NCBI GenBank assembly: GCA_004172865.1
Contig: SEBV01000003.1
Coordinates: 247,219 to 311,218 of the forward strand
Source of the DNA: Gammaproteobacteria bacterium
GTDB taxonomy: Bacteria; Pseudomonadota; Gammaproteobacteria; Pseudomonadales; Cellvibrionaceae
Length of the DNA: 64,000 nucleotides
Direction: 5' to 3'
Of this stretch, positions 27,301 to 35,414 are shown in pieces; the first letter of the stretch is position 1, and each line of letters opens with the position of its first letter. A program made the position numbers and the translations under genes. Under the pieces are notes generated by a model. It was not told the DNA's origin. It did no database searches and was given only the letters and a program-made list of their open reading frames with translations.

Positions 27301-27929
27301 TCGGCGGTTCTTACATGTGCATTTACGGCATGGAAGGCCCCGGCGGCTATCAATTTGTAGGGCGCACCTTACAGATGTGGAATCGCTACCGAAAAACCGC
27401 AGAATTCAAACAACCCTGGCTATTAAATTTCTTCGATCAAATTCGTTTTTATGAAGTTAGCAGCGATGAACTCAAACAAATTCGCCGCGATTTCCCGCAA
27501 GGCCGTTACTCCATAAAAATTGAAGAAAGCCAATTCAGTTTGCACGAGTACGAAAAATTTATTGTCGATAATAATGAGGATATCGCGCAATTTACTGGTC
27601 AACGCGAACACGCCTTCAACGAAGAGCTTGCTCGCTGGCACGCCAACGGTCAATTTAATTACGAACAAAAGGAAATTGCTGAAGAAAGTGATGAAGCTGA
27701 AATTCCTGAAGATGCTATTCGCGTGGATAGTTCTGTGTCAGGCAGCGTATGGCAGTCTTCGGTAAAAGTTGGTCAATCAGTAAAAGCTGGCGATGTTTTG
27801 TTGGTGTTGGAATCCATGAAAATGGAAATCAATATAACAGCGCCCTGCGCAGGAAAAGTAACACAAATATTAAAAACCGAAGGCTCGCGCGTGCAAGCGG
27901 GCCAAACACTTGTGGTAATGGAGGAATAA
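24327..27929 (+). CDS. Biotin-dependent urea/guanidine carboxylase
   Basis: Single-chain carboxylase of 1200 residues. Domains in order: biotin carboxylase (about 1-455, ATP-grasp with the KSTAGGGGIGMQL loop and EVNTRLQVEHGVTE), carboxyltransferase halves of the AHS2 then AHS1 type (about 460-1010), a linker, and a biotinyl domain with Lys1165 in LESMKMEI as the biotin site. It has no fused allophanate hydrolase, unlike yeast urea amidolyase. Older annotation would say urea carboxylase; two guanidine riboswitches and the DUF1989 pair make guanidine the likelier substrate. GGAG lies five bases before the ATG, inside the guanidine-II leader. An allophanate hydrolase gene, often next, is absent. 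Confidence 0.93.
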   Translation: MFTKVLIANRGAIATRIIRTLKKLNIKSVAVYAESDADSLHVRLADESYSLGEGAAAQTYLDRKKIIAIAQETGAQAIHPGYGFLSENSGFVAECEAANLVFIGPTAEQMITFGLKHKARELAQSAGVPLCPGTDLLSSLEAAVEAAAIIGYPVMLKSTAGGGGIGMQLCNSEAELIGAFDSVKRLGKNNFADDGVFLEKFIAAARHIEVQIFGDGKGTAVAIGERDCSSQRRNQKVVEECPAPNLPDTQRHAMQRTAEQLLSSVNYRNAGTVEFIYDSKDDKFYFLEVNTRLQVEHGVTEEVFGVDLVEWMLLQAADKLGDLKALRAPISAKGHAIQVRVYAEDPARDFQPCAGLLSKVEFPITDENLRIDSWIESGIEVPSYFDPMLAKVIVHGENRDDALEKLSNALNATQLYGIETNLGYLRTLLKDETLIQGHMTTRYLNHFSFKPARIDVLQGGTQTTIQDYPARTGYWHIGVPPSGPFDNYSFRLGNRLLDNDERAAGLEITLQGPILKFGCNTSIVLTGADIDAKLDGDAISINQVITVKSGQQLQLGRITERGARAYLCVAGGIQCPDYLGAKSTFTLGQFGGHNGRALRAGDVLALDATASNNIIEKNILPNLLKPTITNLWQLRVIYGPHGAPDFFTPDDIEIFFKSDWEVHYNSSRTGIRLIGPKPSWARTSGGEAGMHPSNIHDNAYAFGTVDFTGDMPVILGPDGPSLGGFVCPATVISADLWKLGQLRAGDKIRFVSVSIDDAVAIEKTQNENLKNLDATEASWNPVTPYTPIVAQLSKETYGEDIVYRAAGDHFLLVEYGALELDIKLRFRAHALMQWLQKNPVTGLRELTPGIRSLQVHYNSQEISLSELIAHLQHGETELITQLNELSVPSRIVHIPLSWDDEACQLAIQKYIQSVRDNAPWCPSNLEFIRRINGLDSIQAVKDIVFNASYLVMGLGDVYLGAPVATPIDPRHRLVTTKYNPARTWTAENSVGIGGSYMCIYGMEGPGGYQFVGRTLQMWNRYRKTAEFKQPWLLNFFDQIRFYEVSSDELKQIRRDFPQGRYSIKIEESQFSLHEYEKFIVDNNEDIAQFTGQREHAFNEELARWHANGQFNYEQKEIAEESDEAEIPEDAIRVDSSVSGSVWQSSVKVGQSVKAGDVLLVLESMKMEINITAPCAGKVTQILKTEGSRVQAGQTLVVMEE

Positions 27930-28093
27930 TTTTTCGGCCTAATAAATAGAAAATAAGATAGCGCAATGCATCACGGAAATTTTAAACCAAAAGCTCCACA
28001 ATGCATTGCATTACTTTTAGGCTGTTACGGAAGTATAAAAACAATATTCGCCACGTTAATTTAAAATATTTTTTGAGACCTAATGAGTTCACT

Positions 28094-29176
28094 ATGAAAA
28101 TTTGTTTTACCCTGAAGGATTACAAAAACGCTATCGCTCGCTTCATTTTACTGATTGTTGCTATTTGCATTTCTGCGCATAGTTTTGCAGCTGTTGAGAA
28201 AAAAACCTCTTTCACTATTGCGTGGTCAATTTATGCAGGCTGGATGCCGTGGGGCTATGCTGGCGATAAGGATATAGTTGATAAATGGGCAAAAAAATAC
28301 GGAATTCAAATTAAAATAGTTCAAGTGAATGATTACGTTTCATCGATTGAACAATTCAGCAAAGGTAAATTCGACGGTTGTGTAATGACCAACATGGATG
28401 CCTTCACTATGCCCGCTGCCAGCGGTTTAGATAGCACGGCCTTAATTCTTGGCGATTATTCAAATGGCAACGACGCCGTCGTATTAAAAAATACTACCGA
28501 CTTTACCGACCTCAAAGGCCGCAACGTAAACCTGGTAGAGTTTTCGGTTTCGCATTACCTATTATTGCGCGCTCTTGAAAAACATCACATGAATGCGCGC
28601 GATGTAAAAATTGTGAATACCTCAGATGCAGAAATTGTTGGTGTGCTAAAAAAACCAAATATCAATGCAGCAACCTTGTGGAATCCGCAATTGAGTTTTG
28701 TGCTTGGCAATTCACCCAATATGCGCAAAGTATTTAACTCAAAAGAAATCCCCGGCGAAATTATCGACATGATGGTTGTGAGTACCGATGTTCTCAAAGC
28801 CAATCCGAATTTAGGAAAAGCACTCGTCGGCGCATGGTTTGAAACACTGGAACTAATGCGTAAAAATGATGCTGAAGGAAAAGCCGCGCGAACATTTATG
28901 GCAACCAATGCCGGAACCACTTTGGCGGACTACGACTCGCAGCTACGCGATACTGAAATGTTTTATACACCTGCAGCCTCTTACAATTTTTCAACAACCA
29001 CTCAGTTGCATAGCACCATGGAACTAGTTCGGAATTTTTCTAAAGCGATTGATGTTAAAAATACCGATGACATAGGCGTTCAACTTCCTGATGGCACAAT
29101 TCAAGGAAGCAGCAAAAATATCAAGCTGCGCTTCGATACCTTGTTCGTAAAGATGGCTATGGAAGGAAAACTCTAG
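28094..29176 (+). CDS. Second ABC binding protein, paralogue of the guanidine operon binding protein
   Basis: Periplasmic binding protein of 360 residues, closely related to the one at 20076. They share TKSxxIAWSIYAGWMPWGY-type openings, DKWAKKYGIxI, MTNMDAFTMPAASGLDSTALI and SNGNDAVVLK almost residue for residue. A signal peptide ends near SFAAVE. The ATG at 28094 is chosen because it starts the signal peptide; an in-frame ATG at 28001 would add 31 unlikely residues. It lies 164 bases after the carboxylase gene with no permease of its own, so it probably feeds the same importer, perhaps with a different affinity or ligand. A hairpin follows. Confidence 0.88.
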   Translation: MKICFTLKDYKNAIARFILLIVAICISAHSFAAVEKKTSFTIAWSIYAGWMPWGYAGDKDIVDKWAKKYGIQIKIVQVNDYVSSIEQFSKGKFDGCVMTNMDAFTMPAASGLDSTALILGDYSNGNDAVVLKNTTDFTDLKGRNVNLVEFSVSHYLLLRALEKHHMNARDVKIVNTSDAEIVGVLKKPNINAATLWNPQLSFVLGNSPNMRKVFNSKEIPGEIIDMMVVSTDVLKANPNLGKALVGAWFETLELMRKNDAEGKAARTFMATNAGTTLADYDSQLRDTEMFYTPAASYNFSTTTQLHSTMELVRNFSKAIDVKNTDDIGVQLPDGTIQGSSKNIKLRFDTLFVKMAMEGKL

Positions 29177-29189
29177 TTTGTTAATTAAC

Positions 29190-29215
29190 AAGGCGCGGCT
29201 ATTACCTCGCGCCTT
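29190..29215 (+). terminator. Possible terminator after the second binding-protein gene
   Basis: An 8-bp GC-rich stem AAGGCGCG/CGCGCCTT (29190-29197 with 29208-29215) with a ten-base loop, 14 bases past the stop codon. The T tract after it is poor (CTGATCTC), so it may act only weakly or as a 3' protecting hairpin. Confidence 0.45.
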
Positions 29216-29437
29216 CTGATCTCTAATCCTGCAACTAAAAAATCGCAATAAACCTGCCCAGCAAATAAATTCACTATTTTTCACTTCATCTACAATATTC
29301 CCTAGTCTGATACGTCTTCACTCTGCAGAGATACTATTACAGGCCAAATCTAGTCAGTTTTAGGCCGCTCTCCTCCTCACTGTAATCCCAATTCCATATG
29401 TCATTTGTCACCACCAGCAATCTTTACAAATTTAACG

Positions 29438-29475
29438 TTGGTATTTTTACCTAAATTTGGTATTTTTACCTAAAT
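29438..29475 (+). repeat. Tandem 19-base repeat, likely operator of the TetR-RND operon
   Basis: Two perfect, adjoining copies of TTGGTATTTTTACCTAAAT (29438-29456 and 29457-29475). Each holds a GGTA-TTTT-TACC inverted repeat. The second copy ends 35 bases before the regulator start. Such a paired palindrome in the promoter region of a TetR-family gene is where autoregulation would act. Confidence 0.65.
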
Positions 29476-29510
29476 TCTGCATCTGACTAACCATATTGAG
29501 ACTTATTGGC

Positions 29511-30062
29511 GTGAAAACGAAAGAAAAAATACTCAAAGCTGCACTGGATGTTCTCCTTCAAGAAGGCTTTCCAGCCCTCACGCAAACCCGTGTGGCTGAA
29601 GTGGCTGGCGTCAGGCAAGGTCTTCTCACCTATCACTTCCCAACCCGAAGCAATCTGCTAACGGCGGTTGTGGATGAGAGCAAAGAGCGCATGGCCGAGT
29701 ATCGAAATGCGCCGGAAAACGGACCTCTCACGCTCGATTCTATTAAAGAAATCATGACTCACTTTGCGCTGACTAAAAATATTCCGCGCCTGATGCTCGC
29801 ACTTACGGTCGCTGCTGATGAAGATCCTTCGCTTGCCAGCTGGTTTATTCAAAGCGATTTGGATACACGCCAAAAATTCCGCGACTTGCTTCAGCAATTG
29901 GGATGGCAAGTTGACGAAAATATTCTTTATTTCATGCGCGCCACAGTCATAGGCGCAGCGCTAATAAATTTGCAGCAAAACACCGCCGCTTCGGAAGAAA
30001 GAACGCGGCTGGTTATTGAAGCTGCGTTCCAAAATCTTATTAACCATTTAAAACCGCTTTAA
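29511..30062 (+). CDS. TetR/AcrR family transcriptional regulator
   Basis: DNA-binding repressor of 183 residues. The N-terminal helix-turn-helix is clear: KEKILKAALDVLLQEGFPALTQTRVAEVAGVRQGLLTYHFPTRSNLL. The C-terminal ligand domain is unclassified. The GTG at 29511 gives a normal N terminus (MKTKEKILKAAL); a TTG at 29496 adds five residues. It is first in a likely operon with an RND adaptor and pump, so it should repress them and be relieved by a pump substrate. The tandem palindromic repeat just upstream is the probable binding site. Confidence 0.88.
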   Translation: MKTKEKILKAALDVLLQEGFPALTQTRVAEVAGVRQGLLTYHFPTRSNLLTAVVDESKERMAEYRNAPENGPLTLDSIKEIMTHFALTKNIPRLMLALTVAADEDPSLASWFIQSDLDTRQKFRDLLQQLGWQVDENILYFMRATVIGAALINLQQNTAASEERTRLVIEAAFQNLINHLKPL

Positions 30063-30094
30063 ATCTTATTTAAGATCCTACAGGGATACACACT

Positions 30095-31249
30095 ATGTTT
30101 TTACCAAATTATAGCGATGACGATGAATGCAAACTCAAACCGATCATTCTGGAATTTATTATCGTCATTGGTTTATTGCTAATGGCTTCACCGCTGATTG
30201 CTTTTGCCGATGACGTAAAAAATGTTAAAGAAACTCCGCGCACGCAAGTTACAACTAGCATCGCAAAATCCACAAATTGGGCCGTATCCATTTCTGCACA
30301 AGGTGAAATTCTTCCATGGGAAGTGGCTATTGTTAGCGCAAAAACTAACGGCATTGGCGCTACCGAGGTTAAAGTCGTAGAAGGCGATAGCATTCGCAAA
30401 GGGCAAGTGCTCGCACGTTTTGATGATCGTTTATTAAAAGCCGAACTCGCGCAAGCAAAAGCTAATCTCGCATTTGCATCATCAAGCTTGCAACTAGCCG
30501 ATACCAATTTAAAACGTTTCGATCAACTCAAATTAAAACAAACTTTGAGTGAACAAGAATTCGATCAAGTCGCCACTCAAGCTGCCACGGCATCTGCAAC
30601 ACGCGATCAGGCTGCAGCAGCAGTGAAACTCGCCGAAGTTAAATTGGAAGATGCAACAGTGGTTGCACCTGACGATGGAAAAATTCTGGAGCGCAGTATC
30701 GAATTAGGAAAAGTGCCCGGCGCGGGTGAATCGCTTTTTCGCATATTGCGCCAGCATAAATTGGAATGGGTTGCAAAAATTGACGCAACAGATCTCGCTC
30801 GTGTAAAACCCAATATGGTTGCGCAAATTAATGCGGCAAATAACCAAACTTTGGCAGGAAAAATTCGCAGCGTTTCACCGCAACTCACCAACGGTTCTCG
30901 GCTCGCCAAAGTGCGTGTGGTGTTAGACGGCGCGCCGGATATTGCCGTGAATACTTATGCCGATGGAAAAATTTTAATTGGCAACGCTTCTGCCGTTACA
31001 GTGCCATCCGAGAGTCTTGTCATTAAAGACGGCAAAACTTGGGTATTCCGCGTAAAAAATAATATGGCAGAACAAGTGTTAGTCAACATTGGTCGCCGCC
31101 AACAAAATGAAATTGAAATACTTTCAGGCATTAAAAATGGCGATACGGTAATTCTGGAAGGCGCAGGCTTTTTAAATGATGGTGATAAAATTTCAGTGAA
31201 AGCTGCGCAAGTTGCACAGGCTACGCAAGTTACTGGAGCAAAAAAATGA
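30095..31249 (+). CDS. RND efflux periplasmic adaptor (membrane fusion protein)
   Basis: Adaptor of 384 residues linking an inner-membrane RND pump to an outer-membrane channel. A single N-terminal membrane anchor or signal (FIIVIGLLLMASPLIAFA, about residues 18-36) is followed by a lipoyl half-motif (GDSIRKGQVLARFDDRLLKAELAQAKANL), a coiled-coil hairpin (residues about 115-175) and the return lipoyl and beta-barrel parts (VVAPDDGKILERSIELGKVPGAGESLFRIL). It overlaps the pump gene by four bases. No outer-membrane channel gene is nearby, so a shared TolC-like channel is probably used. Confidence 0.92.
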   Translation: MFLPNYSDDDECKLKPIILEFIIVIGLLLMASPLIAFADDVKNVKETPRTQVTTSIAKSTNWAVSISAQGEILPWEVAIVSAKTNGIGATEVKVVEGDSIRKGQVLARFDDRLLKAELAQAKANLAFASSSLQLADTNLKRFDQLKLKQTLSEQEFDQVATQAATASATRDQAAAAVKLAEVKLEDATVVAPDDGKILERSIELGKVPGAGESLFRILRQHKLEWVAKIDATDLARVKPNMVAQINAANNQTLAGKIRSVSPQLTNGSRLAKVRVVLDGAPDIAVNTYADGKILIGNASAVTVPSESLVIKDGKTWVFRVKNNMAEQVLVNIGRRQQNEIEILSGIKNGDTVILEGAGFLNDGDKISVKAAQVAQATQVTGAKK

Positions 31250-34200
31250 ATTTTGCAACCTGGTCACTACGTAATCCCAGCGCCGCTATCCTGATTTTTA
31301 TTTTATTGACCTTTGCAGGTTTATGGGGCTTTCACAAATTAAATGTGCAAGATTTCCCCGATATGGATTTGCCGATGGTCAATGTGTCATTGAACCAACC
31401 TGGCGCGGCGCCAGCACAACTTGAAACCGAAGTTGCACGTAAGGCGGAAGATGCGCTCGCAAATTTGCAATTGCTTCGCCACACTCACACCACAATTTCG
31501 CGCGGTAATGTTTCTATCGTTGTTGAATTTGCATTAGAGAAAAAATTATCTGATGCCGTCGCCGATGTGAAAGATGCGCTCGACAGTATTCGCAGTGATC
31601 TACCGCCAGATTTGCTTGAACCACAAGTGAGCAAAGTGGAATTAGGTGCGGATAATCCCACAGTAACTTACGCCGTTGCTGCGGCAAATTTTTCGGAAGA
31701 GGAATTATCCTGGTATGTGGATAACACGCTCGGCAAGAAAATTATGTCAGTGCGCGGCGTCGGGCAATTCACGCGGCTCGGCGGTGTTAACCGCGAAATC
31801 CAAGTGCAAGTTGATCCACTAAAACTGAATGCACTCGGCGTAACTGCAACAGATATTTCACAAACGATTAAAGAAATTCAGCAAGAAAATTCCGGTGGCC
31901 GCAGTCAACTCGGTGGTTCAGAGCAAGGCGTGCGCACCATTAATACCATGAAAACCGTCGGTGAATTGGAGCAATTACCTATTTCATTGGCGAACGGCGA
32001 AACACTTCGTCTTGGCCAAGTAGCAACTGTTATTGATACCAATGCGGAGCGCTCGCAGTCTGCACTTTTGGATGGAAAACCTGCGATTGGTTTCCAAGTG
32101 TTGCGTTCAAAAGGTTTTGATGAAACGAAATTAGCCGCTGATATTGATGTGACGCTTAAAGAATTAGCTCAGCAAAATCCTGAAATATCGTTTAACTTAA
32201 TTCGTTCAAGTGTTCCCAGAATTTTAGAACAATACGAAGGTTCAATGAACATGTTGTACGAGGGCGCGATTCTCGCGGTGCTCGTTATATTTTTCTTCTT
32301 ACGCGATTGGCGCGCAACATTAATTGGCGCTATCGCTCTACCCTTATCGATCATTCCAACGTTTGCGTTTATGTCATGGGCAAACTTTTCCATCAACACA
32401 ATTACTTTATTAGCAATGGCCGTTGTAGTTGGTGTTTTAGTGGATGATGCCATTGTAGAAGTTGAAAATATCGCGCGACACCAACGTATGGGCAAATCCG
32501 TAAAGCAGGCAACTATCCACGCCGTCAATGAAATTGCGCTAGCGGTTATAGCGACAACAGCAACATTAGTCGTCGTGTTTTTACCAACCGCCATGATGGG
32601 CGGAATTCCTGGTCTCGTATTTAAACAATTTGGTTGGACCTTGGTAATCGCCGTATTAATTTCATTATTAGTCGCGCGCATTATCACTCCTATGACCGCT
32701 GTATTTTTACTGAAGCCGATTCATCACGAAGAAAAAGAAGGAAAGTTTTTACCATTTTATTTAAAAGCGGCGAGTTGGTGTTTGGAACATCGCAAAACAA
32801 CCTTAGGTGCCGGCACGATATTTTTTATAATTTCGGCAGGCCTTGTTGCATTTTTGCCCGCGGGATTTATTCCAGCGTCCGATGAAGGCATGACCTACGT
32901 TCACATAGAAACACCGCCGGGTAGCAGCTTTTCCACTACGCAGCAAAAAGCAGAAGAAGTACGCGAAGCTATTAATCACATTCCTGGCGTTGCGCAAATT
33001 TTCACAACTGTCGGTACCGCAACTGCAACAGGCGGCGGTGGTGGAATGGCTTTAGGTGAAGTACGCAAAGCAACCTTGATGGTCGTGTTTTCAGAAAAAC
33101 GTCCTACCCAAGCTGAAATCGAAACTAAAATTCGCACACAACTTCAATCTATCGCAGGCATAAAATATTCCGCTGGTGCTGGCGGCCCCGGTGAAAAATT
33201 CGAAATTTTATTAACCGGTGATGATTCACTTGCATTAGCAACCAGTGCTCGCGCGATTGAAAAAGAAATTCGCGTTATGGGTTATTTGAGCGGTGTTACA
33301 TCAACCGCAAGTTTGGAGCAACAAGAAATACAAGTGATTCCAAATACCATTCAAGCCAGTGAACGCGGCGTTTCTACTCAGGCGATTGGCGAGACATTAC
33401 GTATCGCTTTAGCAGGTGATTACGATCATATTTTGCCTAAACTAAATTTGGATCAACGCCAACTAGGTATTCGCGTAATGCTGCCGCCAGAAATGCGTAC
33501 CGATGTGGATACGCTCGCGAATTTACGCGTTCATTCCAAAGATGGTTTGTTGCCGTTAAGAAGTTTGGCAACGATTGAATTGAGTAGCGCTCCGTCGCAA
33601 ATTTTACGTATTGATCGCCAACAACAAGTTTCCATTTCTGCTGACCTCGGCGGCTACTCATTGGGAACTGCGCTAGAAGATGTGAAAAAATTACCGAGCA
33701 TGCGCGCGCTGCCATCGTCCGTACATTTTATTGAGGGCGGCGATGCAGAAATAATGGTGGATTTATTTATGGGCTTTATTATCGCCCTGCTCACTGGTGT
33801 TTTCTGTGTGTACGCAGTATTGGTTTTATTATTTAAAGATTGGTTACAACCAATAACCATTTTATCCGCAGTGCCTTTATCGGTTGGCGGCGCGTTTGTT
33901 GCACTTCTCGTTGCCGGTTCAGAATTAGGTTTACCTGCACTGATTGGTTTGGTAATGCTGTTGGGAATCGTCACTAAAAATTCAATTTTGTTGGTCGATT
34001 TTGCGATTATTTCTTTACAGCAACCGCATGAATCTAAAAACGCAGCAATTCTAGAAGCATCCGGCAAACGTGCTCGCCCAGTACTTATGACGAGTGTGGC
34101 GATGATTGCTGGAATGTTGCCGCTAGCGCTTGGTTTTGGCGGCGATGCGAGCTTTCGTCAACCCATGGCAATTGCAGTAATCGGCGGTCTGGTTACATCC

Positions 34201-34317
34201 ACTGCGTTAAGTTTGTTAGTTGTGCCCGTGGTGTTTTCCTACATGACTGGATTTGAAGCACGCTTGAAAAAACGGTTTAATTTTTCAAGTGAACAACCGG
34301 CAAGCGTCACTCAATAA
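31246..34317 (+). CDS. RND efflux pump inner-membrane subunit (HAE-1 type)
   Basis: Proton-driven efflux transporter of 1023 residues with the duplicated RND layout: a first membrane helix, a large periplasmic loop, six helices, a second periplasmic loop and the remaining helices. The proton-relay aspartates lie in VVGVLVDDAIVEVENIARH, and the second half carries LVMLLGIVTKNSILLVDFA and the GKRARPVLMTSVAMIAGMLPLAL block. Substrates cannot be predicted. The ATG overlaps the adaptor stop (ATGA). A long-loop hairpin follows the stop. Confidence 0.95.
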   Translation: MNFATWSLRNPSAAILIFILLTFAGLWGFHKLNVQDFPDMDLPMVNVSLNQPGAAPAQLETEVARKAEDALANLQLLRHTHTTISRGNVSIVVEFALEKKLSDAVADVKDALDSIRSDLPPDLLEPQVSKVELGADNPTVTYAVAAANFSEEELSWYVDNTLGKKIMSVRGVGQFTRLGGVNREIQVQVDPLKLNALGVTATDISQTIKEIQQENSGGRSQLGGSEQGVRTINTMKTVGELEQLPISLANGETLRLGQVATVIDTNAERSQSALLDGKPAIGFQVLRSKGFDETKLAADIDVTLKELAQQNPEISFNLIRSSVPRILEQYEGSMNMLYEGAILAVLVIFFFLRDWRATLIGAIALPLSIIPTFAFMSWANFSINTITLLAMAVVVGVLVDDAIVEVENIARHQRMGKSVKQATIHAVNEIALAVIATTATLVVVFLPTAMMGGIPGLVFKQFGWTLVIAVLISLLVARIITPMTAVFLLKPIHHEEKEGKFLPFYLKAASWCLEHRKTTLGAGTIFFIISAGLVAFLPAGFIPASDEGMTYVHIETPPGSSFSTTQQKAEEVREAINHIPGVAQIFTTVGTATATGGGGGMALGEVRKATLMVVFSEKRPTQAEIETKIRTQLQSIAGIKYSAGAGGPGEKFEILLTGDDSLALATSARAIEKEIRVMGYLSGVTSTASLEQQEIQVIPNTIQASERGVSTQAIGETLRIALAGDYDHILPKLNLDQRQLGIRVMLPPEMRTDVDTLANLRVHSKDGLLPLRSLATIELSSAPSQILRIDRQQQVSISADLGGYSLGTALEDVKKLPSMRALPSSVHFIEGGDAEIMVDLFMGFIIALLTGVFCVYAVLVLLFKDWLQPITILSAVPLSVGGAFVALLVAGSELGLPALIGLVMLLGIVTKNSILLVDFAIISLQQPHESKNAAILEASGKRARPVLMTSVAMIAGMLPLALGFGGDASFRQPMAIAVIGGLVTSTALSLLVVPVVFSYMTGFEARLKKRFNFSSEQPASVTQ

Positions 34318-34355
34318 CCAATAATATTCTTGCTTTTACAGACTAACGAAAACGT

Positions 34356-34393
34356 AATTTCTTTCACGCGCCAAGTACAGAGTGAAAGAAATT
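34356..34393. repeat. 12-bp inverted repeat after the RND operon
   Basis: AATTTCTTTCAC (34356-34367) pairs perfectly with its complement at 34382-34393 around a 14-base loop. No T run follows. It may be a weak terminator or an operator for the sigma-factor gene that starts 107 bases later. Confidence 0.4.
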
Positions 34394-34500
34394 TCAATAG
34401 AACATTAAACTTATCCAAACTGTTATTTTATCCATCTCACACCATTCAATAATTTTTTATTTTTATACAATATTTTGCTTTGTGATCCGTCTTCATAAGT

Positions 34501-35079
34501 ATGGAAACGATATTAACAACAGGCGAGTCAATGGCACAGCGCAATGATGAAATTACAGAAAGCGTAAGGCGCGAACGCACTCGGCTGTGGGCATTTATTC
34601 GCAAGCGAATCGCTGACCCCAGTGAAGCTGAAGATATTTTGCAAGATGTGCTCTTTGAATTTGTAGAAGCCTATCACCTGCCGGAGCCGATTGAGCAGGT
34701 AGGTGCATGGTTATTCAGAGTAGCGCGAAACAGGATTATTGATCGTTTCCGTAAAAAGAAGGAAGTACCCTTAACGGATTGGCTTGGCGATGAAGCTGAT
34801 GATTATTGGTTAGATGATTTGCTGCCACCCGTCGATGGGCCTGAGACAGCTTACACACGCGAAATACTGTTACAGGAATTGCAGGACGCGCTTAACGAAT
34901 TACCGCAAGAACAACGCGATGTATTTGTTGCGCACGAATTACAAGGGCGAAGTTTTGAAGAATTAGCATTAGAGACAGGTGTAAAACTAAGTACCCTGCT
35001 CTCACGAAAACGCTACGCAGTCATACATCTTCGCAAACGTTTACACATAATTTATCAAGAATTTTTAGAGGAAAATTAA
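34501..35079 (+). CDS. ECF-type RNA polymerase sigma factor
   Basis: Sigma-70 family protein of 192 residues with regions 2 and 4 only. Region 2 is seen in RRERTRLWAFIRKRIADPSEAEDILQDVLFEFVEAY followed by GAWLFRVARNRIIDRFRKK; region 4 in LQDALNELPQEQRDVFVAHELQGRSFEELALETGVKLSTLLSRKRYAVIHLR. A second ATG at 34531 (MAQRNDEITES) is an equally good start. The next gene, one base after its stop, encodes a small membrane protein that may be its regulator. It is unrelated to the rpoE operon at 49-50 kb. Confidence 0.9.
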   Translation: METILTTGESMAQRNDEITESVRRERTRLWAFIRKRIADPSEAEDILQDVLFEFVEAYHLPEPIEQVGAWLFRVARNRIIDRFRKKKEVPLTDWLGDEADDYWLDDLLPPVDGPETAYTREILLQELQDALNELPQEQRDVFVAHELQGRSFEELALETGVKLSTLLSRKRYAVIHLRKRLHIIYQEFLEEN

Positions 35080-35080
35080 T

Positions 35081-35383
35081 ATGAGCCACAAACTTTGGTT
35101 TGCGAAAGGAATAGTTTTTGTTGCCGCAGCTATTGCTGGATTAGGTTGGCTGGTGATGTCGCTGTGGAATTGGATTATTCCCCCACTCTTTAGCAGCGCC
35201 AATAACATTGATTATTTACACGCGCTCGGTCTGTTAGTGTTATGCAGAATTTTATTTGGCGGTTTCCACGGTCGTGGCGGCTGGCACAATAACAAAATGC
35301 ACCGCTGGCACAATATGACAGATGAAGAAAAAGAGAAATTTAAGCAAGGCATGATGGGCTTTCGTTCGCGCGGCAAAGACTAA
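35081..35383 (+). CDS. Small membrane protein with His-rich tail, coupled to the ECF sigma factor
   Basis: Protein of 100 residues that I do not recognise by name. It has two hydrophobic segments (about 9-30 and 43-62) and a cytoplasmic or periplasmic tail with five histidines in FHGRGGWHNNKMHRWHNMTDEEKEKFKQG. AGAGGAAAA precedes the ATG, and the gap to the sigma-factor stop is one base, so the two are translationally linked. It has the place of an anti-sigma factor but not a classical zinc-binding anti-sigma domain. A metal- or redox-sensing regulator is one guess; function is unknown. Confidence 0.72.
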   Translation: MSHKLWFAKGIVFVAAAIAGLGWLVMSLWNWIIPPLFSSANNIDYLHALGLLVLCRILFGGFHGRGGWHNNKMHRWHNMTDEEKEKFKQGMMGFRSRGKD

Positions 35384-35414
35384 ATAAACTTTAAAAAGCA
35401 GGTGCGTAGATTTT

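Noticed and set aside
27930..28093. A third guanidine riboswitch before the second binding-protein gene
   Set aside because: No ACGR-capped hairpins or ykkC blocks; only a long-loop 9-bp stem made by two GCAATGCAT-like stretches.
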